Shown in pieces: positions 35,943 through 43,994 of a stretch of DNA of 64,000 nt. The number at the start of each line of letters is the position of its first letter. Position 1 is the stretch's first letter. Under the pieces are notes generated by a model that saw only the letters and a list, made by a program, of their open reading frames with translations, did not search any database and was not told the DNA's origin. Source of the stretch: Mycolicibacterium moriokaense (lineage in GTDB: Bacteria; Actinomycetota; Actinomycetes; Mycobacteriales; Mycobacteriaceae); assembly GCF_003201655.1 (NCBI RefSeq), contig NZ_QJJU01000013.1:1-64000 (forward strand). The letters run 5' to 3'. The position numbers and the translations under genes were made by a program.

Positions 35943-36944
35943 ATGGCCGGTCCGGCGGGTGATGCGTCAGGCGCGGGAAAGGTCGCGCGGCCCACTCATG
36001 CCGACGTGGCCCGCCTGGCCTGTGTATCGACCGCGACTGTCAGCTACGTCCTCAACAAGACTGACGGCAGGCGGATCTCGGAAGGCACGCGGGAGGCCGT
36101 CTACCGCGCTGCTGAACAGCTTGGCTATCGACCGAACGTCGCGGCCCGGAACCTGGCCAGCGGCAAGAGCGGTGTCGTGTTGTATGTGGTGCCGCGCGTG
36201 CTTGTCGGCGAGATGCCGATGCTGGCAGGCAGCCGGATGACTACCGAACTGGCGCGCCGCGGCTTGCTTCAGGTGCAGATCTTCGAGGCAGAGGACGACC
36301 ACCACGTCGTCGACGCGGTCAACGATCTCGACCCGGTCGCGGTCACCAGCCTGTTTCCGTTGAGCAGTGGCGCTCTTCGCGCGGTGAACGCCGCACATGT
36401 CCCGCACATCGAAATCGGAACGCTGCCCGCACTCGGAGATCCGCATCTGTCGATTGGTGCGATCCGCGTCGAGCACCTCGTCTCCCGCGGGTACCAAAGG
36501 ATCGCCTTTGCCTATACCGGGATCGCCAAATGGCGTGCCCTTGGCGACTATTGGCTCGAAGGTGTATCCCGTGCGGCTCGGGCCCACGACCTTCAAAGCA
36601 TCACCATCGGCGACGTCACGATGGACAACGCCGCCGATGTGGTTACCGCTTGGGTGCGCGACGGCATCGACGCGGTGTGTGCGCAAAGCGACGAGATCGC
36701 GTGCTTGGTGCTGTACGGCATCCGCGAGGCGGGCCTGTCCTGCCCGAACGACCTCGCTGTGATCGGCGTCGACGCCAACCCCATGGGGGCCATCAGTTCA
36801 CCCCCGCTGACCACGGTCGAATTCAACTTCATTGCGGTGGCCGATGCGGCCATCGCGGCCGTCCTCACCGAGCTGGGGCTGCAAGCGCCGCCGCCTCCAG
36901 AGCCCGCTGACATCGCCCGACTCATCGTGCGCGCTTCGACGTAG
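35943..36944 (+). CDS. LacI family transcriptional regulator
   Basis: A 333-residue repressor: N-terminal helix-turn-helix THADVARLACVSTATVSYVL with hinge region NVAARNLASGKSG, then a periplasmic-binding-protein-like effector domain ending with the DLAVIGVDANPMG segment. Located 35 bp before the perfect palindrome at 36980-36995, which precedes the aldehyde dehydrogenase. Probably represses that gene until an effector (perhaps the aldehyde or its precursor alcohol) binds. Confidence 0.9.
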   Translation: MAGPAGDASGAGKVARPTHADVARLACVSTATVSYVLNKTDGRRISEGTREAVYRAAEQLGYRPNVAARNLASGKSGVVLYVVPRVLVGEMPMLAGSRMTTELARRGLLQVQIFEAEDDHHVVDAVNDLDPVAVTSLFPLSSGALRAVNAAHVPHIEIGTLPALGDPHLSIGAIRVEHLVSRGYQRIAFAYTGIAKWRALGDYWLEGVSRAARAHDLQSITIGDVTMDNAADVVTAWVRDGIDAVCAQSDEIACLVLYGIREAGLSCPNDLAVIGVDANPMGAISSPPLTTVEFNFIAVADAAIAAVLTELGLQAPPPPEPADIARLIVRAST

Positions 36945-36979
36945 CCCGCAGAAAGTCCGGCCGGGTCTGGACATCGCAT

Positions 36980-36995
36980 GGTTATGCGCATAACC
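36980..36995. promoter_or_regulatory. Perfect 16-bp LacI-type operator
   Basis: GGTTATGCGCATAACC is its own reverse complement, with the central CG typical of LacI/GalR operators. It lies 30 bp upstream of the aldehyde dehydrogenase start and directly after the LacI gene, so binding by that protein is a strong inference. Confidence 0.8.
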
Positions 36996-37025
36996 TAGTC
37001 CGCAGAGCCGCGAGAAGGGACACCT

Positions 37026-38480
37026 ATGACGGTGCAATCTGTGTTGGATGAGATCCGTGAACGACCGGGCACCGGCGACGTAATTCCGGTTTTCAATCCC
37101 GCAACCGAGGAGCAGATCACCGAGTTCAAGGACTGCGGCCCAGAAGCGGTCAACGCTGCCGTTGCGCGCGCGAAGGAGACCGCCGAGTCGGGTGTCTGGA
37201 AGGGCATGCCCCCCAGCGAGCGGGCCAAGGTGCTCTGGCGCGTCGGTGAACTGATCGACCAGAACACCGACGAACTGGCCGAACTCGAGTCGCTCAACGC
37301 GGGCATGGTCCCCATGCAGGCCAAGGCGACCGTCACCGTCAGCGCCGAGTTCTTCCGGTACTACGCCGGCTGGTGCACCAAGATCGAGGGGATCGCCTCG
37401 GACGTGCACACCGGCGGCCTGACGGGCATCGATTCCCATCAGCACGCGTACACCCTCAAGGAGCCTTACGACGTTGTGGGGCTGATCTTTCCGTGGAACG
37501 GACCGATCTTCAATTTCTGCGCCAAGCTGGCACCGTCGCTCGCCGCCGGTTGCAGCAGCGTCGTCAAGCCGGCCGAGGAGACCCCGCTCACCGCGCTGAT
37601 CCTCGACCGGATCCTCAGCGAGGCGGGCGTGCCCGACGGCGTCGCCAACCTGCTGATCGGGTACGGCCACACCGCGGGTGCGGCCATCACCGCGCATCCC
37701 GACGTCGAGAAGGTCGCGTTCACCGGCTCCACCGAAGTCGGCAGGGCGATCGTGCAGGCCTCCGGTGTGAGCAACCTCAAGAAGGTCACCCTCGAGCTCG
37801 GCGGCAAGTCGCCCGTGCTCATCTTCGACGACGCCGACCTGAACCTGGCGGTCCCGATGGCGTCGTTCGGTACGTTCGTGCACTCCGGGCAGGCCTGTGT
37901 GTGCGGCTCGCGCATCTTCGCCCAGCGCGGCGTCTACGACCAGGTGGTCGAGGGGCTTGCGAACATGGCCAACGCGATGAAGCTGGGCGGCCCGACCGAA
38001 GACGGCAGCATGATCGGGCCGCTGATCAGCCAGAAGCAGCTCACCCGCGTGCTTGGCTACCTCGACCAGGGCAAGTCCGACGGCGTCGACGTCGTGACGG
38101 GCGGGCACCGGCTTGACCGCAAGGGCTATTTCGTCCACCCGACCGTGCTCACCAACGTCGCCACCACGAGCAGGCTGTTCCAGGAGGAGATCTTCGGCCC
38201 GGTCGTCAGCGTGATTCCGTTCGACGACGAGGACGAAGCGGTCGCGCTGGCCAATGACAGTACCTACGGACTAGCCGCCACCGCGTGGACCAAGGACCTC
38301 GGCCGCGCACATCGGATTGCCAAGCGGCTCAAGGCCGGAACCGTCGGGCTCAACTGTCAGATGCAGTTCGACCACTCCATGCCATTCGGCGGCTACAAGC
38401 AGTCCGGGTGGGGCTACGAATCGGGCAAGGCTGGAATCGACACCTACCTGCAAACAAAGATCGTCTGGGCGCAAATGTAG
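37026..38480 (+). CDS. NAD(P)-dependent aldehyde dehydrogenase
   Basis: A 484-residue ALDH: IFPWNGP with the catalytic Asn, the FTGSTEVG cofactor loop, general base E257 in LELGGKSP and nucleophile C291 in SGQACVCGS. Phenylacetaldehyde/betaine-aldehyde-like branch by general appearance; the substrate is not fixed. The only gene between the LacI operator and the next unit, so the local substrate signal is probably an aldehyde, alcohol or amine that yields one. Confidence 0.9.
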   Translation: MTVQSVLDEIRERPGTGDVIPVFNPATEEQITEFKDCGPEAVNAAVARAKETAESGVWKGMPPSERAKVLWRVGELIDQNTDELAELESLNAGMVPMQAKATVTVSAEFFRYYAGWCTKIEGIASDVHTGGLTGIDSHQHAYTLKEPYDVVGLIFPWNGPIFNFCAKLAPSLAAGCSSVVKPAEETPLTALILDRILSEAGVPDGVANLLIGYGHTAGAAITAHPDVEKVAFTGSTEVGRAIVQASGVSNLKKVTLELGGKSPVLIFDDADLNLAVPMASFGTFVHSGQACVCGSRIFAQRGVYDQVVEGLANMANAMKLGGPTEDGSMIGPLISQKQLTRVLGYLDQGKSDGVDVVTGGHRLDRKGYFVHPTVLTNVATTSRLFQEEIFGPVVSVIPFDDEDEAVALANDSTYGLAATAWTKDLGRAHRIAKRLKAGTVGLNCQMQFDHSMPFGGYKQSGWGYESGKAGIDTYLQTKIVWAQM

Positions 38481-38513
38481 GGCTCGTCCCGAGGACGTTG
38501 TTACCATCGCGCC

Positions 38514-39287
38514 GTGCATGTTTCACGGCGCGAAGCGCTCAAATGCGCTCTTTCCGCACCGGTTCTACTGATTCTCGGATCGGTGGCTGCGACACTCACT
38601 GCACAGAAGGCATCGGCCGCCGGCATGACGCTGATCGATTTTTCGGAGCGGTTGGTCGCGCCGGATGAGATCAAGGCGGCCGGCTTTGACGGGGCACTCG
38701 TCTATGTGTCCGAGTTGCGGCCCGGCGCAGACTTCGATTTCAAGCCCGTCACCCGCGACTATGCCGATGCGCTACGAGCGGCGGGTCTTCACATCGTCAG
38801 CTGCTATCAGTACGGCAAACCCGGTTGGCCGACGCCGTCGGACTTCACCCGCGGGTACGACGGCGGCGTGGCAGACGCTCAGACGGCTCTGCGGCTGCAC
38901 GCCGCGGCCGGTGGTCCGGATTCGGCGCCGATCTTCTTCAGTGTCGATGAGGACATCGACGTCAACACCTGGAAAAGCGTTGCGGTCGAGTGGTTTCGAG
39001 GTATCAACTCGGTACTGGGTGCGAACCGCACCGGCATCTATGGGCATTCACGGGCGTGTGCGTGGGCGATCGGAGACGGCGTAGTCGGGCGCTCAACTGC
39101 GGCAGGGCACTGGTGGGCGTGGCAGACGAAGGCATGGTCGGGCGGTGAGCGCGAGCCAAGGGCCGTGCTCTACCAGTCGGTGGTCAACACCGCCGCGAAC
39201 CCCGGTGTCCTCCTGGGAGGTACCCACGTGGATGTGGATGAAGTCCTTGCGACCGACTTCGGGCAGTGGGATCTCGACAGAGGTTGA
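38514..39287 (+). CDS. Tat-exported glycoside-hydrolase-like protein (DUF1906, Rv2525c-like)
   Basis: A 257-residue secreted protein. The N-terminus MHVSRREALK with a hydrophobic core ending near KASAA is a twin-arginine signal. The mature part has DUF1906 features: IVSCYQYGKPG, LHAAAGGPDSAPIFFSVDED, and NRTGIYGHSRACAWAI, closely recalling Rv2525c. That protein is a cell-wall-associated, GH25-like barrel of uncertain catalysis. GTG start. It stands alone after the aldehyde dehydrogenase. Confidence 0.9.
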   Translation: MHVSRREALKCALSAPVLLILGSVAATLTAQKASAAGMTLIDFSERLVAPDEIKAAGFDGALVYVSELRPGADFDFKPVTRDYADALRAAGLHIVSCYQYGKPGWPTPSDFTRGYDGGVADAQTALRLHAAAGGPDSAPIFFSVDEDIDVNTWKSVAVEWFRGINSVLGANRTGIYGHSRACAWAIGDGVVGRSTAAGHWWAWQTKAWSGGEREPRAVLYQSVVNTAANPGVLLGGTHVDVDEVLATDFGQWDLDRG

Positions 39288-39344
39288 TCGGCCGCTTCAG
39301 GCCGGCTTTGTCGCCACGACGACCAAACATCCAACCGGCGCGCG

Positions 39345-39620
39345 TCAACCAGTGTGGAGATTCTTCTTGGCCTCCGGTTCCGTCTGCGTGTCCTTCTTTT
39401 CGGCCTCGAGCTCCTGTCGCTTGCGTTCGCGCGCAACGAGTTCCTCTTCGCCGGCTCGTTGATCACCGGCCTCGCCGACGACTCGTTCGTACTCGCGGCC
39501 AAAACGCCTCTTCAATCGTTCGGTCCTCGTACGCCCAGTCACCGACAGGACGAGGACCATCACCACCGTGATCACGAACACGACAGCTGCTGCGATGAAG
39601 AACCAACTCCAGACAGGCAT
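39345..39620 (-). CDS. Small single-span membrane protein with charged cytoplasmic tail
   Basis: A 91-residue protein: one N-terminal membrane span (about residues 5-27) followed by a highly charged, probably helical tail (LKRRFGREYERVVGEAGD, then ELVARERKRQELEAEKKD). AAGGAGG lies 6 nt before the ATG, giving an excellent start. I recall similar actinobacterial proteins of unknown function with an LKRRFG-x-EY-x-R motif. It is convergent with the DUF1906 gene. Confidence 0.75.
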   Translation of the reverse strand: MPVWSWFFIAAAVVFVITVVMVLVLSVTGRTRTERLKRRFGREYERVVGEAGDQRAGEEELVARERKRQELEAEKKDTQTEPEAKKNLHTG

Positions 39621-39669
39621 TTTCGGACCTCCTTAGATGCCGAGTACCCGTCCGTCGGCTACAGAAACG

Positions 39670-40608
39670 TCAATTCTCTGCGACGGTGTTGGCGCAGGCG
39701 ACCGGTGCGTTGCCGATGTAGTCGAGCGCGGCGTTGATGGCGGGGCGATGGCGCAAGATGCGGTAGTGCGCCAGGCGCCCTAGTCCCTTGGTGGTCACCA
39801 GGGTCGCGCCCGGCCACACACCGACGATGCGCTCGCTGTCGGCGTACGCGCTGTCGGGGTCATCGGGGTCGTGGACGATCAGAAGCGCCAGAGGATTGTT
39901 CAATCGGGTTGCCACCGTGGAGATGTCGGTGTCGAACAGCGGGATGCCCAGCCGTCGGTCAAGGCGGCGGTGCAATCCGTCACGAATTCGGCGGCCGAAT
40001 CCGTGACGGTCGGCGAAGACGTCGAGATACCACGAGAAGTCACCCATCGGCGCCAAGAAGGCCAGGCGTTCGGCCGGTGCGCCCGATGCCACGGCCACCG
40101 CGGCGGCTTTCGCCCCGAGGGAATGCGCCACGATCGCGCGCGCAGGCCCGTGCGTGCGCACCATCGCGTGCACCGCTTCTGCGCACTCGACGACCGTCGT
40201 GCGCCCCGGTTTGAGGGCACCCGGGTCGGACTCGTTGTGGCTGGGCAGATCAAACGCGATGACTCGATGTCCGGCATCGACGAGCGGTTTCACGAAGACT
40301 CCGAGGTGTGCTCGGCAGCCGCCCCACCCGTGCACGAGGTACACCGGCGGCCCGTCTCCCCAGGATTCGCCTGCGATACGGTGCCCGGACCAGGTGGCCT
40401 CGATGGGCTCCCCCGCGGAGACGCCCGGCGGCATCCGCATACTCATCTCGATCGCGGGCGGTGTGCACCACAGCTCAATGGCCCACCGCGCTCCCACTGC
40501 GGGCGCGAAGCGCTCGAGCAGCCCGAACGCACGACGCACTTTCGGCGAGACCGGCGGTTCGACGCCAGAGCCCTGTTCGTCGCTGCGGGACTCAGTCTCG
40601 CCAGCCAC
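39670..40608 (-). CDS. Alpha/beta-hydrolase fold protein
   Basis: A 312-residue hydrolase: VYLVHGWGGCRAHLG oxyanion region, DLPSHNESD, nucleophile elbow AHSLGAK, HDPDDPDSAY acid region and a histidine in RLAHYRILRH. The Ser-Leu-Gly-Ala elbow and preceding AHS are typical of lysophospholipase/BioH-like enzymes. It is not clearly in an operon with neighbours. Confidence 0.83.
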   Translation of the reverse strand: MAGETESRSDEQGSGVEPPVSPKVRRAFGLLERFAPAVGARWAIELWCTPPAIEMSMRMPPGVSAGEPIEATWSGHRIAGESWGDGPPVYLVHGWGGCRAHLGVFVKPLVDAGHRVIAFDLPSHNESDPGALKPGRTTVVECAEAVHAMVRTHGPARAIVAHSLGAKAAAVAVASGAPAERLAFLAPMGDFSWYLDVFADRHGFGRRIRDGLHRRLDRRLGIPLFDTDISTVATRLNNPLALLIVHDPDDPDSAYADSERIVGVWPGATLVTTKGLGRLAHYRILRHRPAINAALDYIGNAPVACANTVAEN

Positions 40609-40716
40609 AGCAAGGCCCCCTCCAAATACGACAGGTGTGCGCTCCGAATCGGACCGCCCCCGACCTGACAGAAGACTCGATCCTTTTGCAATGAGCGAGT
40701 CTTTGTCAAACGCGCG

Positions 40717-41346
40717 TCAGCCCGAACCCGAACCTTCGAGGTAGGCGACGATGGCGTTGGTCAGCCCCCGGCGCGCCAAGTCCAGATCGGAATAGCTGCC
40801 GAGTTGGCGTTCGGACGTGATGCCACGCATCGCGCCGGGGATTAGCGTGGCGACCTCGTTCACGCGACCGGGATCGATCTTGAGACCCGCAAACGCGTTC
40901 TGGCACGTCGCCAGCCAGCCCCGACCCCAGGATTGGAGTTCGGCGGCGGTGCGCGGGTACAGCCGTTCCAGTTCGGCGGGGTCGCGTGGAAGCGCCGCGC
41001 GCAGGTTCTCGATCGCGCGTGAGTCGGTCGACGTGAGACCGTCGTAGAGGGTGTCGATGATGCCGGCGACGCGTTGTCGCAGTGGCGCCGTCGCGTTCGC
41101 GGGGGTGAACACGTCGCCCCGTCGCTCAGCGGTGCGATGCAGAACCGCTGCCCAGAGTCCGTCGGCGTCGCCGAACTGGTACTTCACCGCACCCCAAGTG
41201 GCGCCGATTTCTTTGGCGATGCGATTGGCCGAGACGGCTGCGGGGTCGCCGGTAGCCAGCGCCTTGAGAGCAGCGTCCAGCATGTTCTTTCGGGTGGCGT
41301 CACCTCGCCGATTGGTGCGCTGAAGCTGAACACCGACGTCGGTCAT
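40717..41346 (-). CDS. TetR family regulator
   Basis: A 209-residue repressor with the HTH ANRIAKEIGATWGAVKYQFG near residues 42-61. It is divergent from the Rieske oxygenase gene across a 69-bp gap that holds two direct repeats, which are its probable operator. The likely inducer is a substrate of the oxygenase. Confidence 0.85.
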   Translation of the reverse strand: MTDVGVQLQRTNRRGDATRKNMLDAALKALATGDPAAVSANRIAKEIGATWGAVKYQFGDADGLWAAVLHRTAERRGDVFTPANATAPLRQRVAGIIDTLYDGLTSTDSRAIENLRAALPRDPAELERLYPRTAAELQSWGRGWLATCQNAFAGLKIDPGRVNEVATLIPGAMRGITSERQLGSYSDLDLARRGLTNAIVAYLEGSGSG

Positions 41347-41364
41347 CCTGCTGATGGTACGGGA

Positions 41365-41399
41365 TTCACAGAACCCTCTTCTAAATTTTCACAGAACCC
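41365..41399. promoter_or_regulatory. Direct-repeat operator between TetR and Rieske oxygenase genes
   Basis: TTCACAGAACCC occurs twice, at 41365-41376 and 41388-41399, 23 bp apart (about two helix turns). Each copy contains the small palindrome TTC-ACA-GAA. The two copies fill the middle of the divergent promoter region. Confidence 0.7.
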
Positions 41400-41415
41400 A
41401 CTATGCTTTGGTCTC

Positions 41416-42447
41416 ATGGCGAAGCCGCCGCTCTCGATGAAACCCACAGGATGGTTCCAGGTCGCCTGGTCTGACCAGGTCGCAATCGGCGCCGTGCACA
41501 CAATGAAGTACTTCGACACCGAACTGATCGCGTGGCGGTCGGAGTCCGGCCGAGTGACGGTGATGAACGCGTACTGCGAACACCTCGGCGCGCACCTCGG
41601 GTTCGGCGGGCACGTCGAGGGCGAGGTCATCCAGTGCCCGTTCCACGGTTGGCAATGGAACGCCGAGGGTCGCAACGTGTGTATCCCCTACGAGCCCCGA
41701 CCGAACCGAGGCCGCCGGATGCGCACCTATCCGGTCGCTGAGCGCAACGAGTCGATCTACATCTGGCACGACGTGGAAGGTCGCGACCCCCTCTTCGATG
41801 CGCCCGACGTGTTCGCCAGCTTCGAGGACGGCAGCAGCGCCGCCGACTACTACCCGCAGCAGCGCCTGTTCCGCGAGTCGCTGGAACTGCACCCGCAGTA
41901 CGTACTTGAGAACGGCGTCGACTTCGCGCATTTCAAGTTCGTCCACAACACGCCGATCGTGCCGGTGTTCACCCGACACGACTTCGCGGAACCGGTGTCC
42001 TACGTGGACTTCACCATCACCTTCGAAGGTGACGATCAACAGTCGATCGACGACGTCAAGAGCGGTGTCGAGGCGATCAACGGAGGACTCGGTATCGCGG
42101 TGACGAAGAGCTGGGGAATGGTCGACAACCGAACCATCTCCGCGATCACGCCCGTCGACGAGCGCACATCCGACGTCCGCTTCATGGCGTACATCGGCAG
42201 GACGCCAGGAAAGGACACGCCGCGCGCCGAGGCCAAGGCCAAGGAGTTCGGCGAGGAGATCATCCGGCAGTTCAGCCAAGACGTCCACATCTGGTCGCAC
42301 CAACGCTATTCGGATCCACCCGCACTGTCGTCATCCGAGTACGAAGGCTTCACCGCGATCCGCAAGTGGTCCATGCAGTTCTACCCCGACGGCCGTGGCG
42401 GCAGCGCCGCAGACCTCCAGGCCGCGTCAACCAACCAGAAGGGCTGA
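41416..42447 (+). CDS. Rieske non-haem iron oxygenase (KshA-like)
   Basis: A 343-residue oxygenase subunit. The Rieske [2Fe-2S] ligands are C54-x-H56 and C74-x2-H77; the mononuclear iron ligands fit D169, H172 and H177 in NGVDFAHFKFVHN. The overall form resembles 3-ketosteroid 9-alpha-hydroxylase-type oxygenases, but the steroid link is inference. ATG 41416 was chosen at the start of the homologous region (MAKPPLSMKPTGWF); a longer frame overlaps the TetR gene. Its electron-transfer partner is not adjacent. A DHDPR-like gene follows 6 nt later. Confidence 0.88.
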   Translation: MAKPPLSMKPTGWFQVAWSDQVAIGAVHTMKYFDTELIAWRSESGRVTVMNAYCEHLGAHLGFGGHVEGEVIQCPFHGWQWNAEGRNVCIPYEPRPNRGRRMRTYPVAERNESIYIWHDVEGRDPLFDAPDVFASFEDGSSAADYYPQQRLFRESLELHPQYVLENGVDFAHFKFVHNTPIVPVFTRHDFAEPVSYVDFTITFEGDDQQSIDDVKSGVEAINGGLGIAVTKSWGMVDNRTISAITPVDERTSDVRFMAYIGRTPGKDTPRAEAKAKEFGEEIIRQFSQDVHIWSHQRYSDPPALSSSEYEGFTAIRKWSMQFYPDGRGGSAADLQAASTNQKG

Positions 42448-42453
42448 GTATCA

Positions 42454-43533
42454 ATGACTTCCACCGTCCGGGTTTTTCAAGTGGCGACGGGCAACGTCGG
42501 CTCGGAAATGATCAAGCGGATCGGCAACCGCGACGACCTTGAGCTCGTCGGATTGCATTGCTACACAGCGGATAAGATCGGCCGCGATGCCGGCGAGCTC
42601 GTCGGGCTGCCCCCGATCGGCGTGAAGGCCACCGGCACTGTCGAGGAGATCATCGCGGCCAAGCCCGATGTGCTCACCTTCCACGGCGTGTTCCCCGACG
42701 AGGACCTCTACGTGAAAGTCCTTGAGGCTGGGATCAACATCGTCACGACGGCCGACTGGATCACCGGCTGGCACCGCGACACCAACCACCCGCACCCGTC
42801 AGGCAAGCCGGTGACGCAACTCCTGGCCGAAGCGTGCGAGAAGGGCGGCTCGACCTTCTACGGCACGGGAATGAACCCCGGCCTGAATCAGATTCTCGGG
42901 GTGGTGTGCTCCGCCGATGTCGCCGAGATCGAAAACGTCACCACCATCGAATCCGTTGACGTGTCGTGTCACCATTCGAAGGACACGTGGATCGAGGTGG
43001 GCTACGGACTTCCGGTCGACGACCCGAGCATCCCCGGCAAGCTGGAGAAGTACACCCGCGTCTTCGCCGACAGCGTCTTGATGATGGCCGACTGCTTCGG
43101 ACTGGAACTCGACGAGGTCAAGTTCAGCTACGAACTCGGCGCGTGCACCAAGGACATCGACCTCGGCTGGTACCAGATGCCCAAGGGGTCGCTGGGCGGG
43201 AACTACATCAAGTACCAGGGCATGGTCGGTGGCGTGCCCCGCGTTGAGACGCACCTCGAGTGGCAGATGACTCCGCACACCGATCCGAGCTGGGATATCA
43301 AGGGCTGCTACATCACCCAGATCCAAGGCGATCCGTGCATCTACAACAAGCACATGGTTTTCCCGAAACCTGGGGTGGACTTGTCGAATCCGGACAACTT
43401 CGCGTCGATCGGCATGACCGTCACCGGCCTGCCCGCGCTGAACTCGATCGCGTCCGTCGTCGCCGCCCCACCCGGGTTGCTCACGAGTTCGGACCTGCCC
43501 CTGCGCGGCTTCGCCGGGCGATTCAAGACGTAA
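42454..43533 (+). CDS. NAD(P)-binding dihydrodipicolinate-reductase-like protein
   Basis: A 359-residue Rossmann protein: VFQVATGNVGSEMI nucleotide loop, and a large C-terminal domain with GTGMNPGLNQILG. It belongs with DapB-like and 2,4-diaminopentanoate-dehydrogenase-like proteins common in mycobacterial catabolic loci; the reaction is unknown. It is cotranscribed with the Rieske oxygenase. Confidence 0.8.
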   Translation: MTSTVRVFQVATGNVGSEMIKRIGNRDDLELVGLHCYTADKIGRDAGELVGLPPIGVKATGTVEEIIAAKPDVLTFHGVFPDEDLYVKVLEAGINIVTTADWITGWHRDTNHPHPSGKPVTQLLAEACEKGGSTFYGTGMNPGLNQILGVVCSADVAEIENVTTIESVDVSCHHSKDTWIEVGYGLPVDDPSIPGKLEKYTRVFADSVLMMADCFGLELDEVKFSYELGACTKDIDLGWYQMPKGSLGGNYIKYQGMVGGVPRVETHLEWQMTPHTDPSWDIKGCYITQIQGDPCIYNKHMVFPKPGVDLSNPDNFASIGMTVTGLPALNSIASVVAAPPGLLTSSDLPLRGFAGRFKT

Positions 43534-43570
43534 GGCACGCCTGCCGTCCCGAATTCGCTGACGACTGTCA

Positions 43571-43885
43571 TTGACGACCGTCAGCCGAATCGAGCTGTTC
43601 GCCGACGAACCCGAGGTCGCCGAGCGAATCGAGCGCCTCTACAGCGAGATCCTCACGGACGAAGTGGGTCACGTCGGATACTGCGCCGCACGGTGCACCC
43701 CCGCCGAGCGGGCGATCATGCGTCGCCTGTACCCGCGCATCGGACGGCTGTTCGCACGACAGACTTTCGAGATCAGTCTCCTCACCGATTGCCAGGAACT
43801 TCACGCGCTACTGGATCGACCCTTCGACGTCGACGAGCTATCTGCCGGCTTGTCGAACGAGACGTTCCTTGCCGCTCACCCCTGA
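43571..43885 (+). pseudogene. Ferritin-like protein fragment (C-terminal half)
   Basis: A 104-codon frame from TTG 43571, with an in-frame stop at 43559-43561 upstream. The segment EILTDEVGHVGYC has the Glu-x-x-His pattern of the second metal-binding helix of a ferritin-like di-iron fold, but no first-half helix with its own ligands is present. It is most simply a truncated remnant after the DHDPR-like gene; a functional small protein cannot be excluded. Confidence 0.45.
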
Positions 43886-43898
43886 CGGGACTGAAACG

Positions 43899-43927
43899 TT
43901 GACACCGCTGGCGGCTGCTGCAATAGT
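43899..43927 (+). promoter_or_regulatory. Promoter of the DUF1214-sulfotransferase-TetR-SDR operon
   Basis: A perfect -35 hexamer TTGACA (43899-43904) and AATAGT (43922-43927) are 17 bp apart. The palindrome at 43936-43962 begins just downstream of the -10. Confidence 0.6.
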
Positions 43928-43935
43928 GATGCGCG

Positions 43936-43962
43936 TTATCTGAAAATACTATTCTCAGATAA
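43936..43962. promoter_or_regulatory. 27-bp near-perfect palindrome, probable TetR operator
   Basis: Outer arms TTATCTGA (43936-43943) and TCAGATAA (43955-43962) are perfect complements. The inner spacer contains AATA-C-TATT, also symmetric. Only the pair at 43944/43954 breaks symmetry around the centre at 43949. It sits across the expected transcription start of the operon that encodes a TetR protein (46360-47007). Confidence 0.78.
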
Positions 43963-43994
43963 GCGGGCTCCTACAGCCTCAAGGCGGAGGAAAC

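Noticed and set aside
39288..39344. Short GGCC-rich inverted repeat after the DUF1906 gene as a terminator
   Set aside because: The stem is only about 5 bp with no T-tract; not distinguishable from background in GC-rich DNA.
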